DNA from: Pseudomonas guariconensis
GTDB taxonomy: Bacteria > Pseudomonadota > Gammaproteobacteria > Pseudomonadales > Pseudomonadaceae
DNA: 64,000 nt
Reading direction: 5' to 3'
Assembly: GCF_024127895.1 (NCBI RefSeq)
Contig: NZ_JAMYBK010000001.1
Location: 475,817-539,816 of the forward strand
Both the position numbers and the translations under genes were made by a program. Shown in pieces: positions 18,430 through 27,321 of this stretch; within the stretch, counting starts at the first letter, position 1, and the number at the start of each line of letters is the position of its first letter. The notes under the pieces were generated by a model. That model had not been told where the DNA came from. It saw only the letters and a program-made list of their open reading frames with translations, and made no database searches.

Positions 18430-19500
18430 ATGTTCAAAGTGCTTCGTGACTGGATGCAGCGCTACTTCTCCGATGAGGAGGCAGTGGTGCTGGCGGTCCT
18501 GCTGTTCCTGGCCTTCACTGCTGTGCTGACCCTGGGTGGCATGCTCGCGCCGGTCCTGGCCGGGATGGTGTTGGCGTTCCTCATGCAGGGGCTGGTCAAT
18601 GCTTTGGAGCGCCTGAAGGTGCCGACCCGGCTGGCGGTATGGCTGGTGTTCGCCCTGTTCATGGGCGCGTTGGCGGTATTCCTGCTGGTGCTGGTGCCGT
18701 TGCTCTGGCACCAGTTGATCACCTTGTTCAACGAGCTGCCGGGCATGCTCGGCAAGTGGCAGTCGCTGCTGCTGTTGCTACCGGAGCGCTACCCGCACCT
18801 GGTGTCCGACGAGCAGGTGCTGCGCGCCATCGAGTCGGTGCGCGGCGAGATCGGCAAGTTCGGCCAGTGGGCCCTGACGTTCTCCCTGTCGAGCCTGCCC
18901 TTGCTGGTCAATGCGATGATCTACCTGGTGCTGGTGCCGATCCTGGTGTTCTTCTTCCTCAAGGACCGCGAGCTGATCGCCCGCTGGGTCAGCGGTTACC
19001 TGCCCCGCGAGCGCACCTTGCTGAACCGGGTGGGGGACGAGATGAACCGGCAGATCGCCAACTACATCCGCGGCAAGGGCATCGAGATACTGATCTGTGG
19101 TATCGCCACCTATATCGCCTTCATCAGCCTGGGCCTCAACTATGCCGCCTTGCTGGCGCTGCTGGTGGGGCTGTCGGTGGTGGTGCCCTACGTGGGCGCG
19201 GTGGTGGTGACCGTGCCGGTGACCTTGATCGCGCTGTTCCAGTGGGGCTGGGGCGATGAGTTCATCTACCTGATGATGGTGTACGCGATCATCCAGGCGC
19301 TGGATGGCAACGTGCTGGTGCCGCTGCTGTTCTCCGAGGCGGTCAGCCTGCACCCGGTGGCGATCATTTGCGCGGTGCTGCTGTTCGGCGGATTGTGGGG
19401 CTTCTGGGGGATCTTCTTCGCCATCCCGCTGGCGACCCTGTTCAAGGCCGTGCTCGATGCCTGGCCGCGGCAGGAGCCCTCGGTCGCGCCGATGCTCTAG
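18430..19500 (+). CDS. AI-2E / PerM family transporter
   Basis: The 356-residue inner-membrane protein has about eight hydrophobic segments. It shows the family arrangement of an N-terminal helix pair (about 20-85), a soluble insert with predicted helices (about 95-150), and a conserved core (VPYVGAVVVTVPVTLIAL and LVPLLFSEAVSLHPVAII). Members have been linked to autoinducer-2 export or sodium/proton exchange, and the substrate here is unknown. It follows the TusA-like gene closely and ends 79 bases before convergent bcp. Confidence 0.88.
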   Translation: MFKVLRDWMQRYFSDEEAVVLAVLLFLAFTAVLTLGGMLAPVLAGMVLAFLMQGLVNALERLKVPTRLAVWLVFALFMGALAVFLLVLVPLLWHQLITLFNELPGMLGKWQSLLLLLPERYPHLVSDEQVLRAIESVRGEIGKFGQWALTFSLSSLPLLVNAMIYLVLVPILVFFFLKDRELIARWVSGYLPRERTLLNRVGDEMNRQIANYIRGKGIEILICGIATYIAFISLGLNYAALLALLVGLSVVVPYVGAVVVTVPVTLIALFQWGWGDEFIYLMMVYAIIQALDGNVLVPLLFSEAVSLHPVAIICAVLLFGGLWGFWGIFFAIPLATLFKAVLDAWPRQEPSVAPML

Positions 19501-19578
19501 CTGCACGCTACAAGCCGCAAGCTGCAAGTAAAAGCAGATCGCGTTGACGCCGCTTTACTTGTAGCTTGCAGCTCGGCC
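19501..19578. terminator. Imperfect dyad between convergent genes
   Basis: The 78-base spacer contains CTACAAGCCGCAAGCTGCAAG (left) and CTTGTAGCTTGCAGCT (right) with related bases and an internal AAAGCAG/CGCTTT pairing. It can form a branched hairpin on either strand and probably serves both the perM-like gene and bcp as terminator. Confidence 0.5.
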
Positions 19579-20052
19579 CTAGCGCTGGTTCAGGGCCTGG
19601 GCTGCCGCCAGTACGGCTTCGACATGGCCGGGGACCTTCACGCCGCGCCATTCCTGGCGCAGCACACCGTCCTTGTCGATCAGGAAGGTGCTGCGGTCCA
19701 CGCCCATGTATTCCTTGCCGTAGAGCTTCTTGAGCTTGATCACGTCGAACAGCTGGCACAGCGCCTCGTCCTTGTCGCTGATCAGCTCGAAGGTAAAGCC
19801 CTGCTTGGCCTTGAAGTTCTCGTGGGATTTGATGCCATCGCGGGACACACCGAACACCACGGTGTTGGCGGCCTTGAACGCCTCGTGATGGTCGCGGAAA
19901 CCCTGGCCCTCGGTGGTGCAGCCGGGGGTACTGTCCTTGGGGTAGAAATACAGCACCACCTGCTGGCCCTTGAGGGCAGAAAGGCTGACGGCCTGGCCGC
20001 TGGTGGCCTGGGCCTGAAAATCGGCAACGGGTTGGTCGAGTGCTACGGCCAT
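19579..20052 (-). CDS. bcp: Thioredoxin-dependent peroxiredoxin, Bcp/PrxQ type
   Basis: The enzyme reduces peroxides with a peroxidatic Cys. The 157-residue protein has the AhpC/TSA pattern YFYPKDSTPGCTTEGQGFRD with Cys45. The resolving Cys that follows five residues later in E. coli Bcp (position 50) is Gln here. The enzyme must therefore use another Cys (one lies near residue 98 in EALCQLF) or work as a 1-Cys type. gcvR lies just upstream on the same strand, 10 bases away. Confidence 0.92.
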   Translation of the reverse strand: MAVALDQPVADFQAQATSGQAVSLSALKGQQVVLYFYPKDSTPGCTTEGQGFRDHHEAFKAANTVVFGVSRDGIKSHENFKAKQGFTFELISDKDEALCQLFDVIKLKKLYGKEYMGVDRSTFLIDKDGVLRQEWRGVKVPGHVEAVLAAAQALNQR

Positions 20053-20062
20053 GGGAGCTTCC

Positions 20063-20623
20063 TTACATGGGGTTCTGTGGGCGCCAGGGTTCGATCAGCG
20101 CGTCCAGGTTCAGGGCGTCGGCGAAGTCGAGGAACTGGTCGCGCAGCCAGCTGATTTGCGTGCCGGCCGGCAGGATCACGGTGAACTGGGCATTGAGCAT
20201 GCTGCTGCCGGTCTGCGGTGCCAGGTAGGTGTCGCAGGTCATGCTTTCCAGCTCGACGCGGTGGTCGAGGAAGAACTGGCACAGCTCGCTGACGATGTCC
20301 GGGCGATAGGCCGCGCTGACATAGGCCACGTAGGGCAGGGCTTGCGGGCGGACCTCCTGGTCGGCGCTGCGTACCACGTCGAGGGTCAGGCCGTGCTTTT
20401 TACCCAGGCTCGGCAGGGCTGTCTCCAGGCGCGCCAGGGCGTCCCAGCTGCCGCCGACCTGCAGCACCAGGGCGCTGGTCTCGCCGTGGCGGGTCAGGCG
20501 CGAGGTGACCACCGCGCAACGATTGTCGAAGGCGGCACGGCTCAGGACATTGGCCAGCTCCATGGGGTTGGGGCCCAGGGCGCTGATGACGAGGAATTGT
20601 TCGCGGACGGTGGGGGTGGACAT
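20063..20623 (-). CDS. gcvR: Glycine cleavage system transcriptional repressor-like ACT protein
   Basis: The 186-residue protein has two ACT-type domains: an N-terminal one (residues 8-80, [20 protein letters not shown]) and a second (about 98-180). This is the GcvR layout, in which the protein senses glycine and modulates GcvA. It shows no DNA-binding motif. It is cotranscribed with bcp and divergent from dapA, with 260 bases between the start codons. Confidence 0.85.
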   Translation of the reverse strand: MSTPTVREQFLVISALGPNPMELANVLSRAAFDNRCAVVTSRLTRHGETSALVLQVGGSWDALARLETALPSLGKKHGLTLDVVRSADQEVRPQALPYVAYVSAAYRPDIVSELCQFFLDHRVELESMTCDTYLAPQTGSSMLNAQFTVILPAGTQISWLRDQFLDFADALNLDALIEPWRPQNPM

Positions 20624-20883
20624 GCAGCATTCCTAAAGCGATGAGCGGTCGGCGCAGGACGGGGACAAGCCTCCGGTTGCGCCAGGGCCAGGAGCCGGCT
20701 TGGCGGTCGTGGACGCTGGCGGGGAGCACCGTCGACGGCCCGGCGGGCCGCGTTGCACCGATCAAAGGATCAAGGGTAGCGAAAAGCGGCGCGAAGGGGA
20801 ATGCTCCGCCCGCCTGCTTCGCTTGTGCAAGGCCGATGGCGCCAGTACCATTACGGCTCTCTTTTTCCGGCAGGAGCAGTTAC

Positions 20884-21762
20884 ATGATTGCGGGCAGTAT
20901 GGTGGCATTGGTCACACCCATGGATGCACAAGGGCGTCTTGATTGGGACAGCCTCGGCAAACTTGTAGACTTCCACCTGGAAAAAGGCACCCATGCGATC
21001 GTCGCCGTCGGCACCACCGGCGAGTCGGCCACCCTCGACGTCGAGGAGCACATCGCGGTCATCGAATTCGTGGTCAAGCGCGTCAATGGCCGTATCCCGG
21101 TCATCGCCGGCACCGGCGCCAACTCCACCACCGAAGCCGTCCACCTGACCCAGAACGCCAAGAACGCTGGCGCCGACGCTTGCCTGCTCGTCGTGCCGTA
21201 CTACAACAAGCCGACCCAGGAAGGCCTGTACCAGCACTTCAAGCACATCGCCGAAGCCGTCGACATCCCGCAGATCCTCTACAACGTGCCCGGCCGCACC
21301 TCCTGCGACATGCAGGCCGAGACCGTGATCCGCCTGTCGAAGGTGCCGAACATCATCGGCATCAAGGAAGCCACCGGCGACCTGGCCCGCGCCAAGGCGA
21401 TCCTCGAGGGCGTGAGCGACGACTTCATCGTCATGTCCGGCGACGACCCGACCGCCGTCGAGCTGATCCTGCTGGGCGGCAAGGGCAACATCTCCGTCAC
21501 CGCCAACGTCGCCCCGCGCGAAATGGCCGACCTGTGCGAGGCCGCCCTTGCGGGCAATGCCGAGAAGGCCCGCGCGATCAACGAAAAACTCATGCCACTG
21601 CACAAGCACCTGTTCTGCGAGGCCAACCCGATCCCGGTGAAGTGGGCGCTCGTCGAGATGGGCCTGATGCAACCGGGCATCCGCCTGCCGCTGACCTGGC
21701 TGAGCGAATCCTGCCACGACGTTGTCCGCCAGGCCCTGCGCCAGTCCGGCGTGCTGGTTTAA
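20884..21762 (+). CDS. dapA: 4-hydroxy-tetrahydrodipicolinate synthase
   Basis: DapA condenses pyruvate with aspartate semialdehyde, the first committed step to diaminopimelate and lysine. The 292-residue protein has the Schiff-base Lys in IGIKEATGD, the catalytic Tyr in [10 protein letters not shown], and [16 protein letters not shown] at 20871-20875 fixes the start at 20884. The open frame extends 81 codons upstream, but that part has no ribosome site and no family match. bamC begins 17 bases after the stop. Confidence 0.97.
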   Translation: MIAGSMVALVTPMDAQGRLDWDSLGKLVDFHLEKGTHAIVAVGTTGESATLDVEEHIAVIEFVVKRVNGRIPVIAGTGANSTTEAVHLTQNAKNAGADACLLVVPYYNKPTQEGLYQHFKHIAEAVDIPQILYNVPGRTSCDMQAETVIRLSKVPNIIGIKEATGDLARAKAILEGVSDDFIVMSGDDPTAVELILLGGKGNISVTANVAPREMADLCEAALAGNAEKARAINEKLMPLHKHLFCEANPIPVKWALVEMGLMQPGIRLPLTWLSESCHDVVRQALRQSGVLV

Positions 21763-21779
21763 TCGAGGAAGTACACCGC

Positions 21780-22895
21780 ATGAAGCGACTGGTTGGCCTT
21801 TCCACCCTCGCCCTGATCATCTCCAGCACCAGCGGTTGCGGCTGGCTGTGGGGCGAGGATGGCTATTTCCGCGACCGCGGCAGCGATTACCTGCAGGCGC
21901 ACCCGACCGCGCCGATGCAACTGCCGCCGGACGCCAGCAACGTCAAGCGTCTCGACCCGCTGCTGCCGATCCCGCGCAACGTCGCCGACGACCGCGTCAC
22001 CGGCGAGTTCGAGGTACCCCGGCCGCAGCCGCTGTCGACCGCCGCCGAGGTCAGCGACTTCAGCCTGCAGCGCAGCGGCAACAGCCGCTGGGTACTGGCC
22101 CAGCGCTCGCCTGCCGAAGTCTGGCCGGTGGCCCACCAGTTCTTCGAGGACAACGGCTTCCGCATCGCCGAGGAGCGTCCGCAGACCGGTGAATTCAATA
22201 CCACCTGGCAGCGTTTCGACGAGCTGTCCGCCTCCCTCGGCCAGCGTCTGGCCAGCACCGCCAGCAGCGGTGACAGTGAAGTGCGCGTCCGTGTGCGCAT
22301 GGAGCCTGGCGTGCAGCGCAATACCTCCGAGGTCTACATCGTCAGTGTCGAGCGTCCGGCTGGCAGCACTGCCGAGCCCGACTTCCCGTCCAGCTCCACC
22401 AACACCGGTGCCGATGCGTTGCTGGTCGACGAAATGCTGGCCAGCATGAACCGCAGCGCCGAGAAGGGCGGTTCGGTCTCGCTGCTGGCCGCCCGCGACT
22501 TCGACGCGCCGAGCCGTGTCAGCCTGAGCGAGGACGGCAGCGGCAACCCGGTGCTGTACCTGGGCGCCGACCTGGACCGCGCCTGGTCCAGCGTGGGCCG
22601 TGCCCTGGAGCAGGGCGAATGGCGGGTCGAGGACATCAACCGCAGCTTGGGCCTCTACTACATCAACCTGTCCGAGAAGCCCGACGACAAGCAGAACGAG
22701 CCTGGCTTCTTCAGCCGCCTGTTCGGCAGCGCGCCGACCCAGGAAGAGCGTGAAGCCCGCGCCGAACGCTACCAGGTGCGCCTGAGCAAGGTCGCCGAGA
22801 GCGTCCAGGTCACTGTCGAGAAGGACATCAACACCGTGGCCCCGGCCGATGTGGCTCGCCGCGTGCTGAGCATGATCCAGGACCACCTGGGCTAA
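21780..22895 (+). CDS. bamC: Outer membrane assembly lipoprotein BamC (NlpB)
   Basis: BamC is an accessory lipoprotein of the BAM complex. The 371-residue precursor has a lipoprotein signal with the modified Cys at residue 20 (SSTSGC; the lipobox is weak because position -3 is Thr). An unstructured N-terminal part that binds BamD in the family follows, and then two helix-grip domains. A ribosome site GAGGAAG (21764-21770) precedes the ATG. dapA-bamC coupling is a conserved gammaproteobacterial arrangement. Confidence 0.93.
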   Translation: MKRLVGLSTLALIISSTSGCGWLWGEDGYFRDRGSDYLQAHPTAPMQLPPDASNVKRLDPLLPIPRNVADDRVTGEFEVPRPQPLSTAAEVSDFSLQRSGNSRWVLAQRSPAEVWPVAHQFFEDNGFRIAEERPQTGEFNTTWQRFDELSASLGQRLASTASSGDSEVRVRVRMEPGVQRNTSEVYIVSVERPAGSTAEPDFPSSSTNTGADALLVDEMLASMNRSAEKGGSVSLLAARDFDAPSRVSLSEDGSGNPVLYLGADLDRAWSSVGRALEQGEWRVEDINRSLGLYYINLSEKPDDKQNEPGFFSRLFGSAPTQEEREARAERYQVRLSKVAESVQVTVEKDINTVAPADVARRVLSMIQDHLG

Positions 22896-23654
22896 GTGCG
22901 CTTCGCGGTACTTGGAAGCGGCAGCCAGGGAAACGGCACGCTGATCGCCAGTGGTGATACCTTCATCCTGGTCGATTGCGGTTTTTCCTTGCGCGAGACC
23001 GAGCGGCGCCTGGCGCTGCTCGGCGTATCGGCGACGCAACTGAGCGCCGTGCTGGTGACCCACGAACATGCCGACCACGTGCATGGCGTCGGATTGCTGG
23101 CACGGCGCTACAATGTACCGGTCTACCTCAGCCAGGGTACCTTGCGCGGCATGCGCAAGCCGGTGGAGGTGGCCGGTTTTCTCGGTTGTGGCGACAACCT
23201 GTGCATCGGCGACCTGCAGGTCAGCGCGGCGCGGGTCGAGCACGATGCGTTCGAGCCGCTGCAATATGTGCTCAGCGACGGGCGTCGGCGCTTCGGCATG
23301 CTCACCGACCTGGGCTCCTACGACGGGCGCCTGCTGGACCGCTACCAAGGCCTGGATGCACTGCTGATCGAAGCCAACCACTGCCGTGACATGCTGGCCC
23401 GCGGACATTACCCGTACTTCCTGAAGCAACGGGTCGGCGGCAGCCAGGGACATCTGAACAACCACCAGGCCGCCAGCCTGGTGGCCGAGTTGGGCTGGCA
23501 ACACCTGCAGCACCTGGTGCTGGCCCACCTCAGCAGCAAGAACAACCGGCCACAACTGGCCCGCCAGTGCTTCGTCGACACCCTGGGGTGCGACCCGGAC
23601 TGGCTCCAGGTGGCGAACCAGGAACACGGGCTCGACTGGCGTGAAATCGCCTAG
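22896..23654 (+). CDS. MBL-fold metallohydrolase (YycJ/WalJ-like)
   Basis: The 252-residue protein has the metallo-beta-lactamase motif THEHADH at residues 55-61, an N-terminal [11 protein letters not shown], and further ligands in [16 protein letters not shown] and EANHC. The family includes 5' exonucleases and cell-wall-linked hydrolases, and the substrate here is not known. The GTG start abuts the bamC stop with no spacer (TAAGTG), so the two genes are translationally linked. purC follows 29 bases later. Confidence 0.88.
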   Translation: MRFAVLGSGSQGNGTLIASGDTFILVDCGFSLRETERRLALLGVSATQLSAVLVTHEHADHVHGVGLLARRYNVPVYLSQGTLRGMRKPVEVAGFLGCGDNLCIGDLQVSAARVEHDAFEPLQYVLSDGRRRFGMLTDLGSYDGRLLDRYQGLDALLIEANHCRDMLARGHYPYFLKQRVGGSQGHLNNHQAASLVAELGWQHLQHLVLAHLSSKNNRPQLARQCFVDTLGCDPDWLQVANQEHGLDWREIA

Positions 23655-23683
23655 CCCACCCACTCAAGCAAGCGGAGCCCATC

Positions 23684-24394
23684 ATGGAAAAACGCGAAGA
23701 ACTCTACCGCGGCAAGGCCAAATCGGTTTACAAGACCGACGACGCCGACCGCTTGATCCTGCTGTTCCGTAACGACACCTCGGCGTTCGACGGCAAGCGC
23801 ATCGAACAACTCGACCGCAAGGGCATGGTGAACAACAAGTTCAATGCCTTCATCATGCAGAAGCTCGAAGCAGCCGGCATCCCGACCCAGTTCGACAAGC
23901 TGCTGGGCGACAACGAGAGCCTGGTCAAGAAGCTGGACATGATCCCGGTCGAGTGCGTGGTGCGTAACTATGCCGCTGGCAGCCTGGTCAAGCGCCTGGG
24001 CGTCGAGGAAGGCATCAAGCTCGAGCCTTCGACCTTCGAACTGTTCCTCAAGAACGACGAGAAAGGCGACCCTTTCATCAACGAATCCCACGTGATCGCC
24101 TTCGGCTGGGGCACCGCCGAGCAGCTGGCGACCATGAAGCAGCTGTCGCTGAAGGTCAACGAAGTGCTGAGCAAGCTGTTCGACGACGCCGGCCTGCTGC
24201 TGGTCGACTTCAAGCTGGAATTCGGCTTGTTCCACGGCCAGATCGTCCTGGGCGACGAGTTCAGCCCCGACGGCTGCCGCCTGTGGGACAAGGAAACCCG
24301 CAAGAAGATGGACAAGGACCGCTTCCGCCAGGGCCTCGGTGGTGTCATCGAAGCCTACGAAGAAGTGGCCCAGCGCCTGGGCGTGCCGCTCTAA
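23684..24394 (+). CDS. purC: Phosphoribosylaminoimidazole-succinocarboxamide synthase
   Basis: PurC ligates aspartate to CAIR in purine synthesis. The 236-residue protein has the family motifs [14 protein letters not shown] at the start, [26 protein letters not shown], and LVDFKLEFG followed by [13 protein letters not shown]. It is a typical short bacterial type, last in the dapA-bamC-MBL-purC string and followed by tRNA-Ser. Confidence 0.97.
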   Translation: MEKREELYRGKAKSVYKTDDADRLILLFRNDTSAFDGKRIEQLDRKGMVNNKFNAFIMQKLEAAGIPTQFDKLLGDNESLVKKLDMIPVECVVRNYAAGSLVKRLGVEEGIKLEPSTFELFLKNDEKGDPFINESHVIAFGWGTAEQLATMKQLSLKVNEVLSKLFDDAGLLLVDFKLEFGLFHGQIVLGDEFSPDGCRLWDKETRKKMDKDRFRQGLGGVIEAYEEVAQRLGVPL

Positions 24395-24485
24395 GCGCTA
24401 CGCGCACGCAAGCGCCTGATACCACGCGAATTTTTTCAAAGAAGGGTTTGCCTTTCGCGAAATCGCTGGTATGATGCGCGCCACT

Positions 24486-24575
24486 GGAGAGATGCCGGAG
24501 TGGTCGAACGGGACGGATTCGAAATCCGTTGTACCTTCGCGGGTACCTAGGGTTCAAATCCCTATCTCTCCGCCA
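24486..24575 (+). tRNA. tRNA-Ser (anticodon CGA)
   Basis: A 90-base class-II tRNA. The acceptor GGAGAGA pairs with TCTCTCC, with discriminator G and encoded CCA at 24573-24575. The anticodon loop TTCGAAA reads CGA, a long variable arm (GTACCTTCGCGGGTAC) is present, and the T arm contains GGTTCAAATCC. A strong terminator follows. Accessory genes begin right after it, but I found no repeated 3' segment that would mark an attachment site. Confidence 0.97.
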
Positions 24576-24584
24576 TACATAGAG

Positions 24585-24619
24585 AAGCCCCACAGATTAA
24601 GATCTGCGGGGCTTTTTCG
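24585..24619 (+). terminator. Terminator after tRNA-Ser
   Basis: AAGCCCCACAGAT (24585-24597) pairs with ATCTGCGGGGCTT (24602-24614), with one mismatch, and is followed by TTTTTCG. It is a good intrinsic terminator nine bases after the tRNA. Confidence 0.88.
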
Positions 24620-24769
24620 TTTCTGGGTTGTAGGTAGTCGCCCTACCGCCTAAGTCACGCTGGTGGCTGCAATCGCTTTCTTTTCACTGCCCTGCAGAGT
24701 GTGCATTACTTCTTGTAGCGCCAATGGCCGCTGCATCGGTATGCATCCTCTGCCTTCAAAAGCGGCCTG

Positions 24770-25657
24770 TCACATACGCAGTGCATTGACGACCAAGGTA
24801 AACGCATGGGATGGCTGCCGACGACTCGGGTAATACAAGTGATAACCCGGGAACGGCGCGCACCAGTCTTCCAGTACGCGAACCAGACGGCCATCCTCCA
24901 GGTGCGGGGCGAATTCCTCCTCGGGAAGAAACGCGATGCCCAGGCCTGCCAATGCAGCATCCACCATGCTGGGCGAGGTGTTGAATACCAGTTGGCCATC
25001 CACCCGCACATTCAACGGCTGGCCACGCCGCTCGAACTCCCAGACGTACAGCCCACCTGCCGACTGCATGCGCTGGTTGATGCAGCTGTGCTTGAGCAGG
25101 TCGCGTGGGGTCTTGGGAACGGGGCGACTTTCAAAGTACGCCGGGGAGGCTGCAGCGGCCATGCGCAAGGGTGGGCCGATGGGAACCGCGATCATGTCCT
25201 TGTCGATGGTATCGCCCAGGCGCACGCCCGCGTCGAAACGGTCGGCAACGATATCGCGAAAGCCGTAGTTGATGTCGAACTCCATCTTGATGTCGGGGTA
25301 CTCGCGCAAGAGGGGCGTGAGCTTGGGAAGCAGGTAGGTGCGCAGAATATGCTCGCCACAGGTGATCCGCACGGTACCTGCAGGCTTGTCTCGCATCTCG
25401 GTCAACTCGTCGAGCTCTGCTTCGATTTCGTCGAAGCGATGACCAATCGCCTTCAACAGGCGCTCGCCGGCTGCCGTAGGCGACACGCTGCGCGTGGTGC
25501 GGGTGAGCAGGCGGATGTCCAGCCTCGCTTCCAGCCCGCTGATTGCCTGGCTCAGGGCGGACTGGGTCACGCCCAGCAGCGAGGCGGCGCGGGTGAAACT
25601 GCCTTCCCGGGCAACGATCACGAATGACAACAGATCGTTGAGGTTTCGTCTGACCAT
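24770..25657 (-). CDS. LysR-family transcriptional regulator
   Basis: The 295-residue protein has the N-terminal winged HTH (about residues 4-63, SFTRAASLLGVTQSALSQAI). It continues with an effector domain that begins TVRITCGEHILRTYLLPKL and holds the subgroup pattern DRFDAGVRLGD. An in-frame ATG at 25675 would add six residues. It is divergent from the MFS gene at 25805 and probably regulates it through the dyad at 25714. Confidence 0.92.
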   Translation of the reverse strand: MVRRNLNDLLSFVIVAREGSFTRAASLLGVTQSALSQAISGLEARLDIRLLTRTTRSVSPTAAGERLLKAIGHRFDEIEAELDELTEMRDKPAGTVRITCGEHILRTYLLPKLTPLLREYPDIKMEFDINYGFRDIVADRFDAGVRLGDTIDKDMIAVPIGPPLRMAAAASPAYFESRPVPKTPRDLLKHSCINQRMQSAGGLYVWEFERRGQPLNVRVDGQLVFNTSPSMVDAALAGLGIAFLPEEEFAPHLEDGRLVRVLEDWCAPFPGYHLYYPSRRQPSHAFTLVVNALRM

Positions 25658-25713
25658 GGCTGCTGCGTCCCACACTTGACTGATTAGTGGGTCTTATATC
25701 CCCTTTAAGCATT

Positions 25714-25728
25714 CATTAGCTAGTAATG
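25714..25728. promoter_or_regulatory. Candidate LysR operator between regulator and MFS gene
   Basis: CATTA at 25714-25718 and TAATG at 25724-25728 form a perfect interrupted dyad around GCTAG, in the divergent promoter region. It contains T-N11-A spacing, as LysR sites do. The binding is inferred from position and symmetry only. Confidence 0.5.
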
Positions 25729-25804
25729 GGGCCCGGCATGTTCCACCATTTCCAACGCCTGCCATCACCGGGCTCCTTTTTCCTGACTATTCCAGCTGTA
25801 GCAG

Positions 25805-27016
25805 ATGACTGAAAACATCGAGAGAACTCTATTCTCAAACGACCAGGCGCAGGCACCCATTGCCCATTGGAGCGGTGTCTTCGCGATGTCGCTGTGCGTG
25901 TTCGCGCTGATCGCCTCCGAGTTCATGCCCGTCAGCCTGCTGACGCCAATCGCGGCCGATCTCCAGGTCACGGAGGGGATGGCCGGGCAAGGTATCGCCA
26001 TCTCCGGCGTGTTCGCCGTGTTGACCAGCCTGTCGATCTCCGCGTTGGCCGGCGGCATGAACCGCAAGACGTTGTTGCTGCTGCTGACCGGGGTGATGGC
26101 CCTGTCGGGTACCATCGTCGCGCTGGCGCCGAACTACCTGGTCTATATGGTCGGCCGTGCGCTCATCGGTGTGGTCATCGGTGGCTTCTGGTCCCTGTCG
26201 GCGGCAACGGCCATGCGCCTGGTGTCGCCCCACCAGGTGCCGCGTGCCCTGGCGATCTTCAACGGCGGCAATGCGCTGGCCACGGTGATCGCGGCGCCGC
26301 TGGGTAGCTACCTGGGGTCGATCATGGGCTGGCGTGGTGCGTTCTTCTGCCTGGTGCCGGTGGCGGCGATTGCCCTGGTCTGGCAATGGGTGAGCCTACC
26401 GGCCATGCAGGTCCCGCAGCGCCCGTCGGCTGCGAGCAATGTCTTCACGGTGCTCAAGAACCGGGCCGTGGCATTGGGCATGGCTGCTTGCGGTGCCTTT
26501 TTCATGGGCCAGTTCGCCTTGTTCACCTATGTGCGGCCGTTCCTCGAGAAGGTGACGCAGGTCGGCGTGTCCACCTTGTCGCTCATCCTGTTGGTGATCG
26601 GCGTCGCCGGTTTCATCGGGACCCTGTTGATCGGCAGCGTCCTGCGGCGCGGCCTGTACGGGACGCTGATGGTCATTCCAGTGGTGATGGCGGCCATTGC
26701 ATTGACGCTGATTCCACTCGGTGGCTGGGCTGCGGCGGTCGTGGCGCTGCTGGGCCTGTGGGGCCTGATAGCGACCTCGGCGCCGGTGGGCTGGTGGAGT
26801 TGGATCGCCAAGGTCATGCCCCACAATGCCGAGGCTGGCGGCGGGCTGATGGTCGCGGTCATCCAGCTGGCCATTGCCCTGGGGTCTACCATGGGCGGCG
26901 TATTGTTCGATGCCAGCGGCTACCAGAGCACCTTCGTCGTGAGTGCGGCCGTGCTGCTGCTTGCGGCTTTGCTGACCTTCCTGACCTCGCGCGCGCCAGC
27001 GCCCAAGGTCGCCTGA
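25805..27016 (+). CDS. MFS transporter, DHA1/sugar-efflux type
   Basis: The 403-residue protein has 12 predicted membrane segments. It shows the opening of the AraJ/NepI-like drug and metabolite exporters (SLCVFALIASEFMPVSLLTPIAADL) and the conserved GRALIGVVIGGFWSLSAA loop. Export of a small hydrophilic compound is likely, and the substrate cannot be read from sequence. It is divergent from its LysR neighbour, and a truncated gene follows 45 bases downstream. Confidence 0.88.
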   Translation: MTENIERTLFSNDQAQAPIAHWSGVFAMSLCVFALIASEFMPVSLLTPIAADLQVTEGMAGQGIAISGVFAVLTSLSISALAGGMNRKTLLLLLTGVMALSGTIVALAPNYLVYMVGRALIGVVIGGFWSLSAATAMRLVSPHQVPRALAIFNGGNALATVIAAPLGSYLGSIMGWRGAFFCLVPVAAIALVWQWVSLPAMQVPQRPSAASNVFTVLKNRAVALGMAACGAFFMGQFALFTYVRPFLEKVTQVGVSTLSLILLVIGVAGFIGTLLIGSVLRRGLYGTLMVIPVVMAAIALTLIPLGGWAAAVVALLGLWGLIATSAPVGWWSWIAKVMPHNAEAGGGLMVAVIQLAIALGSTMGGVLFDASGYQSTFVVSAAVLLLAALLTFLTSRAPAPKVA

Positions 27017-27061
27017 GCCCCGCTGGCGGGGGCAATGCCCGAGATTACCAAGGAATCACCC

Positions 27062-27307
27062 ATGTGGATGACCGGCGGCGAACGCCGCTTTGCCATTACC
27101 TTGGCCGATACCGAGGCGGCCCATGCCTTCGCCGCGATGTTGCCGCTGGCCATCGACATGGCCGACCTCAATGGCAACGGGAAGCACGCGGACTTGCCGA
27201 AGCCGCTTCCACAGGGACAGCGCTCAACTCATGACTGGCGCCGAACCTTGTGGGGCTTGCCGGTGATGGGGCGCGAAGCGGCCCCAAAAATGCCGGCTGA
27301 AAGTTAA
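27062..27307 (+). pseudogene. 5' fragment of a cyclophilin-like fold protein gene
   Basis: The frame starts at ATG 27062 behind AAGGA (27050-27054). It reads ERRFAITLADTEAAHAFAAMLPLAIDMADLNGNGKHADLPKPLP, which I recognise as the first third of the small cyclophilin-like proteins common in pseudomonads. From about 27210 the similarity ends. The frame then runs into REP-like DNA (27247-27285) and stops at 27307. The catalytic-like second half is missing, so I call it a truncated gene rather than a functional 81-residue protein. Confidence 0.6.
27247..27285. repeat. Single REP-type unit
   Basis: CTTGTGGGGCTTGCCGGTGA followed by TGGGGCGCGAAGCGGCCCC matches the right half of the REP pairs elsewhere in the window. 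A degenerate facing copy (GCCGAAGCCGCTTCCACAGG) lies at about 27196-27215. Together they mark the breakpoint of the truncated cyclophilin-like gene. Confidence 0.75.
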
Positions 27308-27321
27308 CTGACCGGCATTCG

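Noticed and set aside
20943..22895. A 650-codon open frame that covers dapA in another frame and continues into bamC.
   Set aside because: The part over dapA is Arg/His-rich frame-shadow sequence with no ribosome site. bamC has its own start, ribosome site and lipoprotein signal at 21780.
24486..24770. tRNA-Ser as an attachment site for an island.
   Set aside because: Accessory genes follow, but I found no integrase and no second copy of the tRNA 3' end in the window.
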